From an uncultured Oscillospiraceae bacterium (GTDB lineage Bacteria; Bacillota; Clostridia; Oscillospirales; Ruminococcaceae), in NCBI GenBank assembly GCA_934438055.1, contig CAKSAY010000005.1:1-64000 (forward strand): a stretch of 64,000 nt of DNA, read 5' to 3'. The stretch's first letter is position 1. Every line of letters starts with the position of its first letter. Below are positions 52,659 to 61,393 of the stretch, in pieces. Below the pieces are notes generated by a model. It ran no database searches. It worked only from the letters and a program-made list of their open reading frames with translations, and was not told the origin of the DNA. A program made the translations under genes and the position numbers.

Positions 52659-53381
52659 ATGCAAGAAATTTTTATAGAGTGTTTTGAAATTATCATTCGA
52701 ACCGTTATTGCTTTTGTTGTTTTATTTTTATTAGCTCGATTAATGGGTGTGCGCTCTATTTCTCAGCTAACTTTTTATGATTATATTGTTGGAATTACCA
52801 TAGGGTCAATTGCAGCCACTATGGCACTTGACGCCGAGGTTCCTATTTATGATACGCTTTTAGCGATGATTGTGTTTGGATTATTAGCATTTTTGGTTTC
52901 CTTTTTAACAATGAAAAGCATGAAAATGCGTCGTTTTTTTTCCGGGACGCCAACAATTTTGGTATATAAAGGTAAAATTATTGAAAAAAACTTGAAAAGC
53001 AGACATTTTGACGTGAATGACTTGCTTTGCTCTTGTAGAGAAAATGGGTATTTTAATCTTAATGATATTGAATTTGTTATTATGGAAATGAATGGCGAAA
53101 TTTCAGTTTTGCCAAAGTCAGAGAAGAGGCCTGTTAATCCGGAGGATTTATCCATGCAACCGCAACAGGAAGAACTATCTGCAAATATCATTATTGACGG
53201 CAAAATCATGGAGAACAACCTCAAGTCAATCGGTAAAGAAGAAAACTGGCTAAAAAAACAACTTGAGAATCAGAATGTGTCTCGCATCCATGACGTTTTA
53301 CTTGCAACAGCCGATATCAATGGAAATCTGTCAGTGTTTTTAAAAGGACAAAAACTAAAAAATGAGAATGTATTTGAATAG
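52659..53381 (+). CDS. YetF-family (DUF421) membrane protein
   Basis: A 240-residue protein: three hydrophobic segments in the first 90 residues (RLMGVRSISQLTFYDYIVGI is the family hallmark), then two similar cytoplasmic modules (PTILVYKGKIIEKNLK and ANIIIDGKIMENNLK). In Bacillus, YetF-type proteins are linked to spore or membrane stress functions, but the biochemical role is unknown. ATG after GAGGTG. Confidence 0.85.
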   Translation: MQEIFIECFEIIIRTVIAFVVLFLLARLMGVRSISQLTFYDYIVGITIGSIAATMALDAEVPIYDTLLAMIVFGLLAFLVSFLTMKSMKMRRFFSGTPTILVYKGKIIEKNLKSRHFDVNDLLCSCRENGYFNLNDIEFVIMEMNGEISVLPKSEKRPVNPEDLSMQPQQEELSANIIIDGKIMENNLKSIGKEENWLKKQLENQNVSRIHDVLLATADINGNLSVFLKGQKLKNENVFE

Positions 53382-53410
53382 TCTTTTAACTTCCTTCATT
53401 TATATAATAT

Positions 53411-54283
53411 TTATGCAATATTTGCCTTTTTCATGATACTTTGCGTATCTGTTAAGCCGGAACGATTATATCGACCTAATTCGTATAAATCATTGGGATC
53501 CTGTGTTATAATATTTTCCCGTTCGTGACAGGACAGAGAAGCTTTAAATCCCATTTCTTTGATATAATCATTTGATTCTTCGCTGATGAGTCCAAAAGGA
53601 TAGGTAAAAGTGTTTGGACAAACACTGGAGTTTTCTTCTAAACACTGTTGCATTTTAGTAACGTCTGAACAGAAAAAATTTTTATAGTGGTCAGAGGTTT
53701 CGTTCCATTTTTTCTTTGCGCCATGTCGCTCTTGATTGCCGTGCATGTCATAAGAGTGATTTTGGATTTCTATATAGCCGGATTGAGACAATTCCCTAAT
53801 ATCTTCCCACGTCAAATAAGCATATGCTGGGTTGGGGTCGGGATTTTGACTATAGTTTTCAGTATAGCTTCCCACTACAGAGATGACCGCTTTCATATTA
53901 TATTTTTCGAGTAGAGGATATAAATAGGTTTTATTATTTAGGTGCCCATCGTCAAAGGTTATGATGATGGGCTTTTCCGGCAGGGGCGTTCCTTGATATA
54001 CGTAATCGATGAGATCTGTCATAAAAATTGTAGTGTAATTGTGGCTTTGCAAGTATTGTAAGTCTTGTTCAAGAGATGCGGGTGTGATAACGTATTTTCC
54101 GGTTCGTGACGGATCATTTAGTATACTGTGATACATTAATATTGGAACATGGATTCCATCATTTGGCGCAGGTGGGTTTTTTGCAAAAGCACAAAAGACA
54201 GTGGAAGCTATGGCAGTTATTAAAGCAAGTGTTAATGTGATAGCTTTTAAAATTGTACTCTTTTTAATTGAAACGGCAATCAC
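53411..54283 (-). CDS. Polysaccharide deacetylase (NodB domain), membrane-anchored
   Basis: A 290-residue protein with an N-terminal signal anchor (about residues 9-32) and an extracellular NodB domain. Metal site: TFDDGHLN (about 110) and HSYDMHG (about 178). N-deacetylates N-acetylglucosamine polymers such as peptidoglycan or PNAG. GTG start after GAAAGGCG. It diverges from the MntR-like gene across palindromic DNA. A link to the GT2 at 51000 is possible. Confidence 0.9.
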   Translation of the reverse strand: MIAVSIKKSTILKAITLTLALITAIASTVFCAFAKNPPAPNDGIHVPILMYHSILNDPSRTGKYVITPASLEQDLQYLQSHNYTTIFMTDLIDYVYQGTPLPEKPIIITFDDGHLNNKTYLYPLLEKYNMKAVISVVGSYTENYSQNPDPNPAYAYLTWEDIRELSQSGYIEIQNHSYDMHGNQERHGAKKKWNETSDHYKNFFCSDVTKMQQCLEENSSVCPNTFTYPFGLISEESNDYIKEMGFKASLSCHERENIITQDPNDLYELGRYNRSGLTDTQSIMKKANIA

Positions 54284-54340
54284 TGTATCACGCCTTTCAA
54301 GATATTTTTTATTATTATATATGAAGCTTTACATTTGGTT

Positions 54341-54376
54341 AGTATATATGATATACTCAATACAGAAAATTCTGTA
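54341..54376. promoter_or_regulatory. Two palindromes in the deacetylase/MntR-like divergent promoter
   Basis: AGTATAT-ATG-ATATACT (54341-54357) and TACAGAA-AA-TTCTGTA (54361-54376) lie side by side before the regulator gene. The first covers a possible -10. Autoregulation by the DtxR/MntR-type protein is inferred. Confidence 0.5.
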
Positions 54377-54409
54377 AATGTCGTATGATGAAGAAAGCGG
54401 AGGCTTCAA

Positions 54410-54787
54410 ATGGAAAAGATTTATGAATCCGGCGAAAATTATCTTGAGACAATTTTGCGGATGGATTTTAATAATAGGGGCGTTCGTATTACAGATTTGG
54501 CAAATGAATTAGGGTATGCAAAGCCAAGTGTGAGCCGTGCCATGACGAATTTGTGTTCAAAAGGGTTGGTTGTCAAACAGTCCTCTCTTTTTTTTCTCAC
54601 GAATTTGGGAAAAGAAAGAGCCATGCAGGTTTATGATCGTCATCAAACTATTGCGCAGTTTCTTGTTTTGTCAATTCATTTGGCTCCTGAGGCTGCAGAG
54701 AGGGATGCATGTAGAATAGAACATGTGATAGAAGAGGACACCTTTTTAAAGATGAAAAAGTATGTTCAGAAGAATAAAACAAAATAG
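54410..54787 (+). CDS. DtxR/MntR-family metal-dependent regulator
   Basis: A 125-residue regulator, the size of MntR without the SH3-like tail. Winged helix in the first 60 residues (ITDLANELGYAKPSVSRAM is the recognition helix region), dimerisation and metal domain after it. Candidate ligands match MntR: the acidic residues of YESGENYLETIL, the histidine of DRHQTI, and the DACRIEHVI helix. Probably represses metal uptake genes; no transporter lies beside it. SD is GAGG. Confidence 0.88.
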   Translation: MEKIYESGENYLETILRMDFNNRGVRITDLANELGYAKPSVSRAMTNLCSKGLVVKQSSLFFLTNLGKERAMQVYDRHQTIAQFLVLSIHLAPEAAERDACRIEHVIEEDTFLKMKKYVQKNKTK

Positions 54788-54810
54788 AATTTTTAGACTA
54801 GAGGGATTTT

Positions 54811-55383
54811 ATGCGTGTTACTAAAGAAGAAATTTATACAATACCAAATCTTTTAAGTTTGTTTCGATTGTTATTAATTCCTGTTTTTATTATACAATAT
54901 ATTAATGCACAAACGACATTAGACTATCTCATTGCTGCATTGATTGTTTTTGTTTCCAGTTTAACCGATTTGTTGGACGGGTTTATTGCTCGGCGTTTTC
55001 ATCAAATCACCGAGTTGGGAAAACTATTGGATCCTATTGCGGATAAATTAACACATATATCAATTGCAGTTTGCCTGATGTTTTCAATTCGATGGATGTT
55101 TCTCATTGTGATTCTTTTGTTGATTAAAGAACTATTTATGGGAATTGCAGGACTTATTATCCTAAAAAAGAAGGGTAGAAAACTTGGCGGCGCTAAGTGG
55201 TTTGGCAAATTTAGCACCTTTATTGTGGACACATCTATGTTTTTTTTATTATTTGTTCCGTCTTTAAGCCTATTTTGGACAGATGTTCTTTTGTTCTTTA
55301 TAGGCGGCGTTTTGTTATTCTCGTTTGTAATGTATATTCCTGTTTTTATCCATATGTATCGAGACAATGAAAAAAATTCTTGA
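54811..55383 (+). CDS. pgsA: CDP-alcohol phosphatidyltransferase (PgsA-like)
   Basis: A 190-residue membrane enzyme with the full CDP-alcohol motif DGX2ARX8GX3DX3D (DGFIARRFHQITELGKLLDP onward, about residues 54-80). Most like phosphatidylglycerophosphate synthase; related enzymes make cardiolipin or other phospholipids, so the exact product is not certain. Follows the regulator gene by 23 bases and may be co-transcribed. Confidence 0.85.
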   Translation: MRVTKEEIYTIPNLLSLFRLLLIPVFIIQYINAQTTLDYLIAALIVFVSSLTDLLDGFIARRFHQITELGKLLDPIADKLTHISIAVCLMFSIRWMFLIVILLLIKELFMGIAGLIILKKKGRKLGGAKWFGKFSTFIVDTSMFFLLFVPSLSLFWTDVLLFFIGGVLLFSFVMYIPVFIHMYRDNEKNS

Positions 55384-55420
55384 CTTTTTCAAAAATTTAT
55401 TGCATAATAGAATATGCAAT

Positions 55421-55494
55421 GCAGGTGTAATTTAATGGTAAAATACTAGCTTCCCAAGCTGGGTTCGTGGGTTCGATTCCCATCACCTGCTCCA
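55421..55494 (+). tRNA. tRNA-Gly (anticodon CCC)
   Basis: Cloverleaf: acceptor GCAGGTG/CACCTGC, D stem ATTT/AAAT, anticodon stem CTAGC/GCTGG with loop TTCCCAA, T stem GTGGG/CCCAT with TTCGATT loop, encoded CCA end. Anticodon CCC reads GGG. It starts 37 bases after the PgsA-like gene. Confidence 0.97.
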
Positions 55495-55599
55495 GGCAGC
55501 ACCTGGGGGCAAATCGCGTCCAGGACTTAGTTTTTATTGGAAAATTTAAATTCTCGTGTTTTAAGTTTTCAGGTTCTTATTGATTATGCATACTATGAG

Positions 55600-55644
55600 C
55601 AAAGAGAGACAAACAGGTTCAACCACACTGTTTGTCTCTCTTTG
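55600..55644 (+). terminator. Long hairpin after tRNA-Gly
   Basis: A perfect 17-bp stem (55600-55616 with 55628-55644) with an 11-base loop. It is followed by ATTTG, so the U tract is weak; it may be a terminator or a mobile-element remnant. Confidence 0.6.
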
Positions 55645-55782
55645 ATTTGTTCAAGGAACCTATTGTAGAGCGTTTGAAATGGTGTTTGCTTTCTTTTTTG
55701 GCGGCAGAGTGTTAATTCTTTATTAATGATTCTAAAAGGTTTTACATTTTGATGCAGCGTTTGTCGCCTTTTTTCCTATATA

Positions 55783-55811
55783 TTGAAAAAGTATTGTCTT
55801 TATCGTACAAT
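55783..55811 (+). promoter_or_regulatory. Promoter-like sequence before the decayed toxin genes
   Basis: TTGAAA (55783-55788), 17-bp spacer, TACAAT (55806-55811), about 100 bases before the MuF-barnase remnant. The rest of 55645-55916 shows nothing. Confidence 0.45.
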
Positions 55812-55916
55812 ACAGATATGCTTTACATGCATTAAAAAAGTATATTATTACGTTGTTTTCTAATAAACTATATCTATGCAAAAAGGGGGTGACAGCTATG
55901 CTCCCCGATTGTCAAA

Positions 55917-56418
55917 AGCGGGCACTATAAACATTGGATTACGACTCTTGATGAGAGGACTTGTTTTGCTTGTCTTTCCCAAAACGGACAGATTTATGAG
56001 ATGGGCGAAATCGATATGCCGCAGCCACTTTTGCACCCAAACTGCTGTTGTCAAATCCTGCTAATGGAGGCGGTTATTGCCGGAAACACCACCAAGGATG
56101 GAAACAACAGCGCAGACTGGTGGTTAAAGTCTTTTGGTATGCTGTCGGATTATTACATCATAAGGGATAAATTAATAAAGCTTGGATAGCGTGATGGAAA
56201 TAAACTATCTAAATTTGCGTCTAATAAAAATGTAGTGTAAAGGCGTTTACGATAATCGTGAAAATCATCTATCACAAGTCTCTGGACGGATATGGTATGA
56301 GACGGCGGATATTAATTATAGCTTAGAAAGACAGAGTCGCCAACGGATTTTATGATCAAAAGATGGATTAATATTTGTAATCTATGACCATGACAAAACT
56401 TTTTATGAGGTAATATGA
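55917..56418 (+). pseudogene. Broken MuF-type phage head protein - barnase-like RNase fusion
   Basis: From 55917 the frame reads HYKHWITTLDERTCFACLSQ, then a HPNCCC patch: the zinc-like C-terminal end of phage Mu gpF/SPP1 gp7 minor head proteins. It runs on as ADWWLKSFGMLSDYYI, the linker that precedes barnase in such fusions. TAG at 56187 replaces a Trp codon; a frameshift comes just before 56242. The barnase-like domain follows (VYDNRENHL, GRIWYETADINY, RQRIL, TGA at 56353, DGLIFVIYDHDKTFYEV, stop 56416-56418). Catalytic Glu, Arg and the final His region are still readable. Dead gene; the N-terminal part is missing. Confidence 0.8.
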
Positions 56419-56433
56419 CAAGGAGTAAATAAG

Positions 56434-56663
56434 ATAAATAGAAAAACTACGATTATCTTAGATTTAACAGGTTGTCGATATATGGACGACATTCATCAGA
56501 GAATAAAAAGTGCGTTTCATTTTCCGGAATGGTATGGTAGGAAGTGGAGCGCTTTTTGGATTTTTAAATTGTGACTCCGATGTGGATTTTGTGACGGTTA
56601 TTGGGTGGCACTACAGTGTCAGAGGAATTGAAATCTGAAATCGAATACTGCGGTCGTTGGTAG
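56434..56663 (+). pseudogene. Broken barstar-like RNase inhibitor
   Basis: Begins 16 bases after the barnase stop, with SD AAGGAG but ATA instead of ATG at 56434. Reads IILDLTGCRYMDDIHQRI, then FPEWYGRKW, the barstar signature, followed by a frameshift near 56550 (CDSDVDFVTVIG) and another near 56606 (TTVSEELKSEIE). Order and spacing match a cognate toxin-immunity pair. Confidence 0.8.
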
Positions 56664-56804
56664 GTTTTTCATAGATTCTTTTTCCACTTCAAGAACGAAA
56701 AGTTCCCTATGAGAGCATGGGGCATCTTAACTTGGACGATATATCATCATAACGTTAAAATATGGCATTAAAGCATAGTTTACAGTGAATGAAAAAACGG
56801 AGGA

Positions 56805-56838
56805 GTCTTTCAATATGTTTTTATATAAATTGAAAGAC
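56805..56838. repeat. 10-bp inverted repeat in decayed region
   Basis: GTCTTTCAAT (56805-56814) is the reverse complement of ATTGAAAGAC (56829-56838), with AT-rich sequence between. Purpose unknown. Confidence 0.5.
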
Positions 56839-56992
56839 GTTCAACGATAGCGCAACTGTTTATTACCAAAATAATTCCTCCAATAGCTTATAGAGATTTG
56901 TTGTTTTTATTCCGGCACATGAGACTTTCAACACATAATCATGCTTTTGATTATGTGTTGTCTTTTTTGTTGTCAACTATATTAATCTGATT

Positions 56993-57265
56993 TTGATTGG
57001 ATGCATATTACTGCTCCTGCGCATTTTCTATGGAATGGTGGCTGCTTTTGTGATGGTTGGGCTTTACGTAGGGGTTCTTCTTTTTCTTCTTTGTTTTTGG
57101 GCTTTATGTTTACACAATCTGCAAAAAATCCACCTAATCCCTTTGTCATCGCCACAGCGTATGGAGAACCTATTGGAATGGCAACTGTCATTGGGTATCT
57201 TTTTTTTGTTGCCGGTTCTTGTCGGACTCGGGGTCTTCATTAAGAAAAAAGATATGAAAATTTAG
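56993..57265 (+). pseudogene. Remnant of an ABC-2 type permease (C-terminal part)
   Basis: The frame ends with LLPVLVGLGVFIKKKDMKI, a common last helix plus lysine tail of ABC-2 permeases, and stops 15 bases before the ATPase remnant. Upstream, hydrophobic stretches are split between two frames, so at least one frameshift is likely. Identification is tentative and rests on the tail and the neighbour. Confidence 0.5.
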
Positions 57266-57280
57266 AAAAGAGGTTATATA

Positions 57281-57921
57281 ATGGAAAATATTATTGAAAT
57301 TAATCATGCGAGCAAGAGCTTTAAACAAAAAGAAGTTTTTACAGATGTGAATTTGAATATTCAAAAGGGTAAAAGCTATGGCGTGGTTGGATATAACGGA
57401 TGCGGCAAAAGCGTGCTGTTCAAATGCATTTGTGTTTTTTCCGTTTGACCTTCGTTGAGATTAAGGTCAATGGAGAGGTCATTGGGAAAGACATTGATTT
57501 CGTTCGTGACGCCGGCGTTGTCATTGAGTCTCCTGACTTTTTGGGTCATCTTTCCGGCTTTAAAAATTTGTGCATGATTGCAAAGATACAAAAGCAGATT
57601 ACAGAAGAGCAAATATTAGAAACGTTAAAGTTAGTCGGTTTATATGATGAAAGAGATAAAAAATATAAAGCGTATTCTCTTGGCATGAAGTAAAAATTGC
57701 GTTTAGCGCAGGCAATTATGGAGCATCCTAGCATTTTGATTTTGGATAAACCCACAAATAGACCGGATAAAGACTCTGTTAAAAACCTTTATCAAATTTT
57801 AAATGACCTTTTAACCAAAGGGGGCACTTTGCTGTTATGTAGTCATAATAAAGCGGATATTGAAGCATGCTGTGAGAAAGTGTATGAGTTTGAAAATGCA
57901 AATCTTGTAAGAGTAAAATAG
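57281..57921 (+). pseudogene. Broken ABC transporter ATP-binding protein
   Basis: ATG after AGAGG. Walker A reads GYNGCGKS; a frameshift in a T run near 57440 leads to an early stop in the first frame, while the second frame continues EIKVNGEVIGKDIDF to YSLGMK. There a TAA (57691-57693) replaces a Gln codon in the signature. After it comes LRLAQAIMEHPSILILDKP, where Walker B has Lys in place of the catalytic Glu. Three independent lesions mean no active ATPase. It resembles the small ATPases of bacteriocin-resistance (lantibiotic-type) exporters. Confidence 0.85.
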
Positions 57922-58365
57922 AAGATATTTGAGACAGCAATATAAATTTTTTACAATCATTGCTGTATTCAGATGTTTTCTAATTTTTCTAGTCAGTCAA
58001 AGATTTGACCGTCATTGACTATAGCCAAACGAGGCTTTTAGTGTTGTAATCCGGCGCTGGTTACAAAATGGTTCCCTCTTTTTGCATAGAGACGCAAGGC
58101 GTTTTTTAAGAATTTAATCGTTCAAAAATATATAAGCGCTGTTTGCATAGGCTAACAGTGCTTTTTTGCTTCAGTAAATATTTTTTATAAATATAATTTC
58201 AAAAGGTATGTTTATTCATTTTTTGCATAAAAAAAGAAAAGCAATGTGTTTCATTATCGTATGTTTTATCAAGAAAACGCATATAAAACGCCTAAAATAT
58301 TGGGCTTGTTTAAAAAAATTTTTTATTTGCATTGATTATTATACAATAAATATGCAAAAAAAAGA
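57922..58365. other. Intergenic region before the OPT operon
   Basis: Contains the terminator at 58134-58167 and a spurious short open frame near 58208. Nothing else is supported. Confidence 0.5.
58136..58166 (+). terminator. Terminator after the decayed region
   Basis: AGCGCTGTT pairs with AACAGTGCT (one G-U), followed by a run of T's. Confidence 0.75.
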
Positions 58366-58394
58366 TTGTCATATCACACAAGACATGTTATAAT
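58366..58394 (+). promoter_or_regulatory. Sigma-A promoter of the OPT operon
   Basis: TTGTCA (58366-58371), 17-bp spacer, TATAAT (58389-58394), about 65 bases before the start. Confidence 0.75.
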
Positions 58395-58459
58395 ATACGA
58401 GATTCATCGAAAAAGATGAAAATGCGTTGAAATCTTTGCGATTAGGATGGAGGAGAAGA

Positions 58460-60391
58460 ATGGAATCAAAAAAGCAGGACTTTCAGCCTTATGTTCCCGC
58501 TGATAAAATACTGCCTGAATTTACAGTTACTTCTATTATATTAGGAATTTTACTAGCTGTAGTTTTTGGCGCTGCAAATGCATATTTGGGATTGCGCATT
58601 GGGTTGACCGTGTCAGCGTCTATCCCTGCGGCTGTTATATCAATGGGCGTTATACGGATGATTATTCACAAGGATTCGATTCTTGAAAATAATTTAGTTC
58701 AGACGATTGGGTCAGCCGGAGAGTCGGTTGCGGCTGGGGCTATTTTCACCTTGCCGGCTCTATTTATGTGGGCGGATGAATGGGGAACGGCCGCCCCTGG
58801 TTTAGGAGAAATTTTTATTATAGCCTTATGCGGCGGTATTTTGGGAATTTTATTTATGATTCCTCTGAGAAGAGCGCTCATTGTTGAGGAACATGGTGTT
58901 TTGCCCTATCCGGAGGGAACCGCATGTGCTGAGGTTTTATTAGCCGGAGAAGAGGGCGGTTCAAAAGCTTCAATTGTTTTTGCCGGTTTGGGCATTTCAG
59001 CAGCTTATAAATTTATTACAGATGGTTTAAAACTGTTTCCTAGTGAAATTCATTATGAGTGCACTACCTATAAAGGAGCCGGTATTGGAATGGATGTTCT
59101 TCCGGCATTGTTAGGTGTGGGATATATTTGCGGGTTCCGAATATCGGCGTTAATGTTTGCTGGAAGCGCGCTTCCTTGGCTTGTTATTATGCCGCTAATT
59201 AGTCTATTTGGCGGCGATGCAGTGATTTATCCGGGCACGGAGCCGATTAGCTCGATGGATTCGTTTGCAATATGGGAAAACTATATACGTTATATTGGAG
59301 CGGGTGCTGTTGCCGCCGGTGGAATCATCAGTTTAATTAAAACAATGCCTTTAATAGGAAAGACTTTTATGAAGTCAATGAAGTCCTTTTCGTGGCGAAC
59401 GGATAAGAACTGTTTGCGTACGGAGAGAGATTTGCCGATGGCAGTTATATTATTTATTATTTTGATATTATTTTTAGTTATTTGGCTTGTTCCGGTTATT
59501 CCTGTCAATCTTTTCGGCGCTTTAATTATTATTATATTCGGATTTTTCTTTGCAACAGTTTCTTCCCGCTTGGTGGGGTTGATTGGCAGCAGCAACAATC
59601 CCGTTTCAGGAATGGCAATTGCTACTTTGCTCATTGCTACCTTTGTTTTAAAAGCAACCGGAGTAGTGGGACAAGAGGGCATGATTGGTGCAATTACCAT
59701 TGGCTCAATTATTTGTATTATTGCAGCGATTGCAGGCGATACATCGCAGGATTTAAAAACGGGCTATATCGTTGGTGCAACGCCGGTAAAAATGCAGGTT
59801 GCAGAGATTTTCGGTGTAGTAGCTTCAGCAATTACAATTGGCGGAGTTTTATATCTGTTAAACGCAGCTTGGGGCTATGGCACTGCAGAGCTTCCGGCTC
59901 CTTTGGCTATGCTCATGAAAATGATTGTTGAAGGAGTTATGGGAGGAAATCTTCCGTGGACGCTTGTCTTTATAGGCATTGCTATCGCCATTGTGGTTGA
60001 GATTCTTGGCATTCCCGTTTTACCCTTTGCTGTTGGTATTTATCTTCCGATTCATTTTAATGCGGCTATTTTTGTCGGCGGCATTGTGCGCTGGTTTGTT
60101 GAAAAAAGAAAGAATATATCGGAAAAGAGGAAGAAAGAGGATATCAATCGCGGTGTTCTTTACACATCAGGCTTTATTGCAGGAGAAGGTCTGGTGGGCG
60201 TTTTGCTAGCAGTTTTGGCTATTATTCCTGTTGGTTCGCAGACTTTGAGCGATGTGGTAGATATTTCATCCTACATCTCTTTAGGACAGATAGGTTCTAT
60301 TATCTTCTTCGCTTTGCTTGTATTTTCTCTCTTAAAAGTGTGCATTTGGCATAAAGATGGTAAAAAGAAGAAAGTTTCTGCTGAAGAATAA
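58460..60391 (+). CDS. OPT-family oligopeptide/metal-chelate transporter
   Basis: A 643-residue membrane carrier with about 15 hydrophobic segments. N-terminal LPEFTVTSIILGILLAVVFG and GAANAYLGLRIGLTVSASIP are the OPT hallmark, and DTSQDLKTGYIVGATP is the second conserved block. Bacterial members import peptides or metal chelates by proton symport. GGAGGAG (58449-58455) sets ATG 58460 as start, rather than the TTG at 58427. First gene of an operon with the PqqD-like gene 21 bases on. Confidence 0.93.
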   Translation: MESKKQDFQPYVPADKILPEFTVTSIILGILLAVVFGAANAYLGLRIGLTVSASIPAAVISMGVIRMIIHKDSILENNLVQTIGSAGESVAAGAIFTLPALFMWADEWGTAAPGLGEIFIIALCGGILGILFMIPLRRALIVEEHGVLPYPEGTACAEVLLAGEEGGSKASIVFAGLGISAAYKFITDGLKLFPSEIHYECTTYKGAGIGMDVLPALLGVGYICGFRISALMFAGSALPWLVIMPLISLFGGDAVIYPGTEPISSMDSFAIWENYIRYIGAGAVAAGGIISLIKTMPLIGKTFMKSMKSFSWRTDKNCLRTERDLPMAVILFIILILFLVIWLVPVIPVNLFGALIIIIFGFFFATVSSRLVGLIGSSNNPVSGMAIATLLIATFVLKATGVVGQEGMIGAITIGSIICIIAAIAGDTSQDLKTGYIVGATPVKMQVAEIFGVVASAITIGGVLYLLNAAWGYGTAELPAPLAMLMKMIVEGVMGGNLPWTLVFIGIAIAIVVEILGIPVLPFAVGIYLPIHFNAAIFVGGIVRWFVEKRKNISEKRKKEDINRGVLYTSGFIAGEGLVGVLLAVLAIIPVGSQTLSDVVDISSYISLGQIGSIIFFALLVFSLLKVCIWHKDGKKKKVSAEE

Positions 60392-60412
60392 CGTTAATAG
60401 AGGATGAGATGA

Positions 60413-60763
60413 TTGAAACGAAAGCTATCTAAGAATTATTTGTTATATATCCCTGTTAGAAATGAAAACTATTCTTGGGAGACAAACCAAGACGATCGTG
60501 TTGTTGTTGCCATTCCAAGAACCGGATTCTTTAATCGGGTGGCGCAAAAGTTTTTTCATAAACCAAAGGTGAGCTATATTCATTTAGATGAGATGGGAAG
60601 CTTTATTTGGCTACTCATTGATGGAGTCAACACAATTGAGTCGATTGCACAGCAGGTTAAAAGGAAATTTGGAAAAAAGGCAGAGCCGCTTTATAATCGG
60701 TTGGTAACCTATTTTAAAATTCTTGATAATAATAGTTTAATTCACTATAAAAAGGAGCGTTGA
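60413..60763 (+). CDS. PqqD-like (RRE) protein
   Basis: A 116-residue protein whose C-terminal 70 residues form a PqqD/RiPP-recognition-element winged fold (YIHLDEMGSFIWLLIDGVNTIESIAQQV is the signature). PqqD proteins normally bring a precursor peptide to a radical-SAM or other modifying enzyme, but none lies nearby. TTG start after AGAGGATGAG. It overlaps the OPT operon and is followed at once by a small membrane protein gene. The OPT/PqqD pairing recurs in clostridia to my knowledge, but its purpose is open. Confidence 0.8.
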   Translation: MKRKLSKNYLLYIPVRNENYSWETNQDDRVVVAIPRTGFFNRVAQKFFHKPKVSYIHLDEMGSFIWLLIDGVNTIESIAQQVKRKFGKKAEPLYNRLVTYFKILDNNSLIHYKKER

Positions 60764-60765
60764 GA

Positions 60766-61122
60766 ATGCCCTGGTGGGAAATTATACTGTATATTCTTGC
60801 ATTTGCTGTTGTTACAGCCATTTTATATATTTGGGGTGTGAACAAAAGCAGAAATAAACAGCGCGATCTTTTAAGGGCGTTATATGAAAAGGCGGAATTG
60901 GTTGTGGTTCGTTCTTTGAAAAAGAAAGATACTATGACCAAGGCGGAAATTGATGCGGCTTTAGTTGACATAAAGGCTTCTTTGTTCTATTCAAAGAGTA
61001 AAATTCAGATTCAGGATCCCACGTTGTTTTCAGAGCATCTGTTAAACGATATGTGCAAAAAGGGTCGATTGCGTCACGAGAAGGTAGACAACGAAGACGT
61101 TTATTCATTAACTGAAAAATAG
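60766..61122 (+). CDS. Small membrane-anchored hypothetical protein
   Basis: A 118-residue protein: one N-terminal membrane helix (WWEIILYILAFAVVTAILYI), then a charged cytoplasmic helical domain with KKKDTMTKAEIDAALVDIKA and a C-terminal winged-helix-like stretch. AAAGGAG gives ATG 60766, three bases after the PqqD-like stop. Unrecognised; third gene of the OPT operon. Confidence 0.7.
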   Translation: MPWWEIILYILAFAVVTAILYIWGVNKSRNKQRDLLRALYEKAELVVVRSLKKKDTMTKAEIDAALVDIKASLFYSKSKIQIQDPTLFSEHLLNDMCKKGRLRHEKVDNEDVYSLTEK

Positions 61123-61250
61123 AATGTGGTATGCCATTCGCAGAAGTGAACAGAATCGCTGGGGATCTGCTTTGTTTTATCTTAAATCCCTAAAATTTTT
61201 GGATGCTAGAATGTTTTTGTTTAAAACAGATTTGATAAATGCAATTATGA

Positions 61251-61288
61251 AAATTTCGTAAGCTTATGCATTACGGAATTTTTTTTAT
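61251..61288 (+). terminator. Terminator of the OPT operon
   Basis: AATTTCGTAA pairs with TTACGGAATT (one G-U), followed by a long T run. Confidence 0.8.
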
Positions 61289-61364
61289 GGAGTGAAAACG
61301 CAAACACTTATGACACAACTGCTCTGTTCTAAAAGGAAGTCTTTTTAGATCTACCTTTTTTGAC

Positions 61365-61393
61365 TTGACATTGTAGGAGCATTATACTATCAT
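61365..61393 (+). promoter_or_regulatory. Sigma-A promoter of leuA
   Basis: TTGACA (61365-61370), 17-bp spacer, TATCAT (61388-61393). The leader is about 230 bases with no T-box consensus and no leucine-rich leader peptide that I can see. Confidence 0.65.

Noticed and set aside
55876..56064. 62-residue open frame in the decayed zone
   Set aside because: It is a shadow frame of the MuF-barnase remnant, which reads convincingly in another frame.
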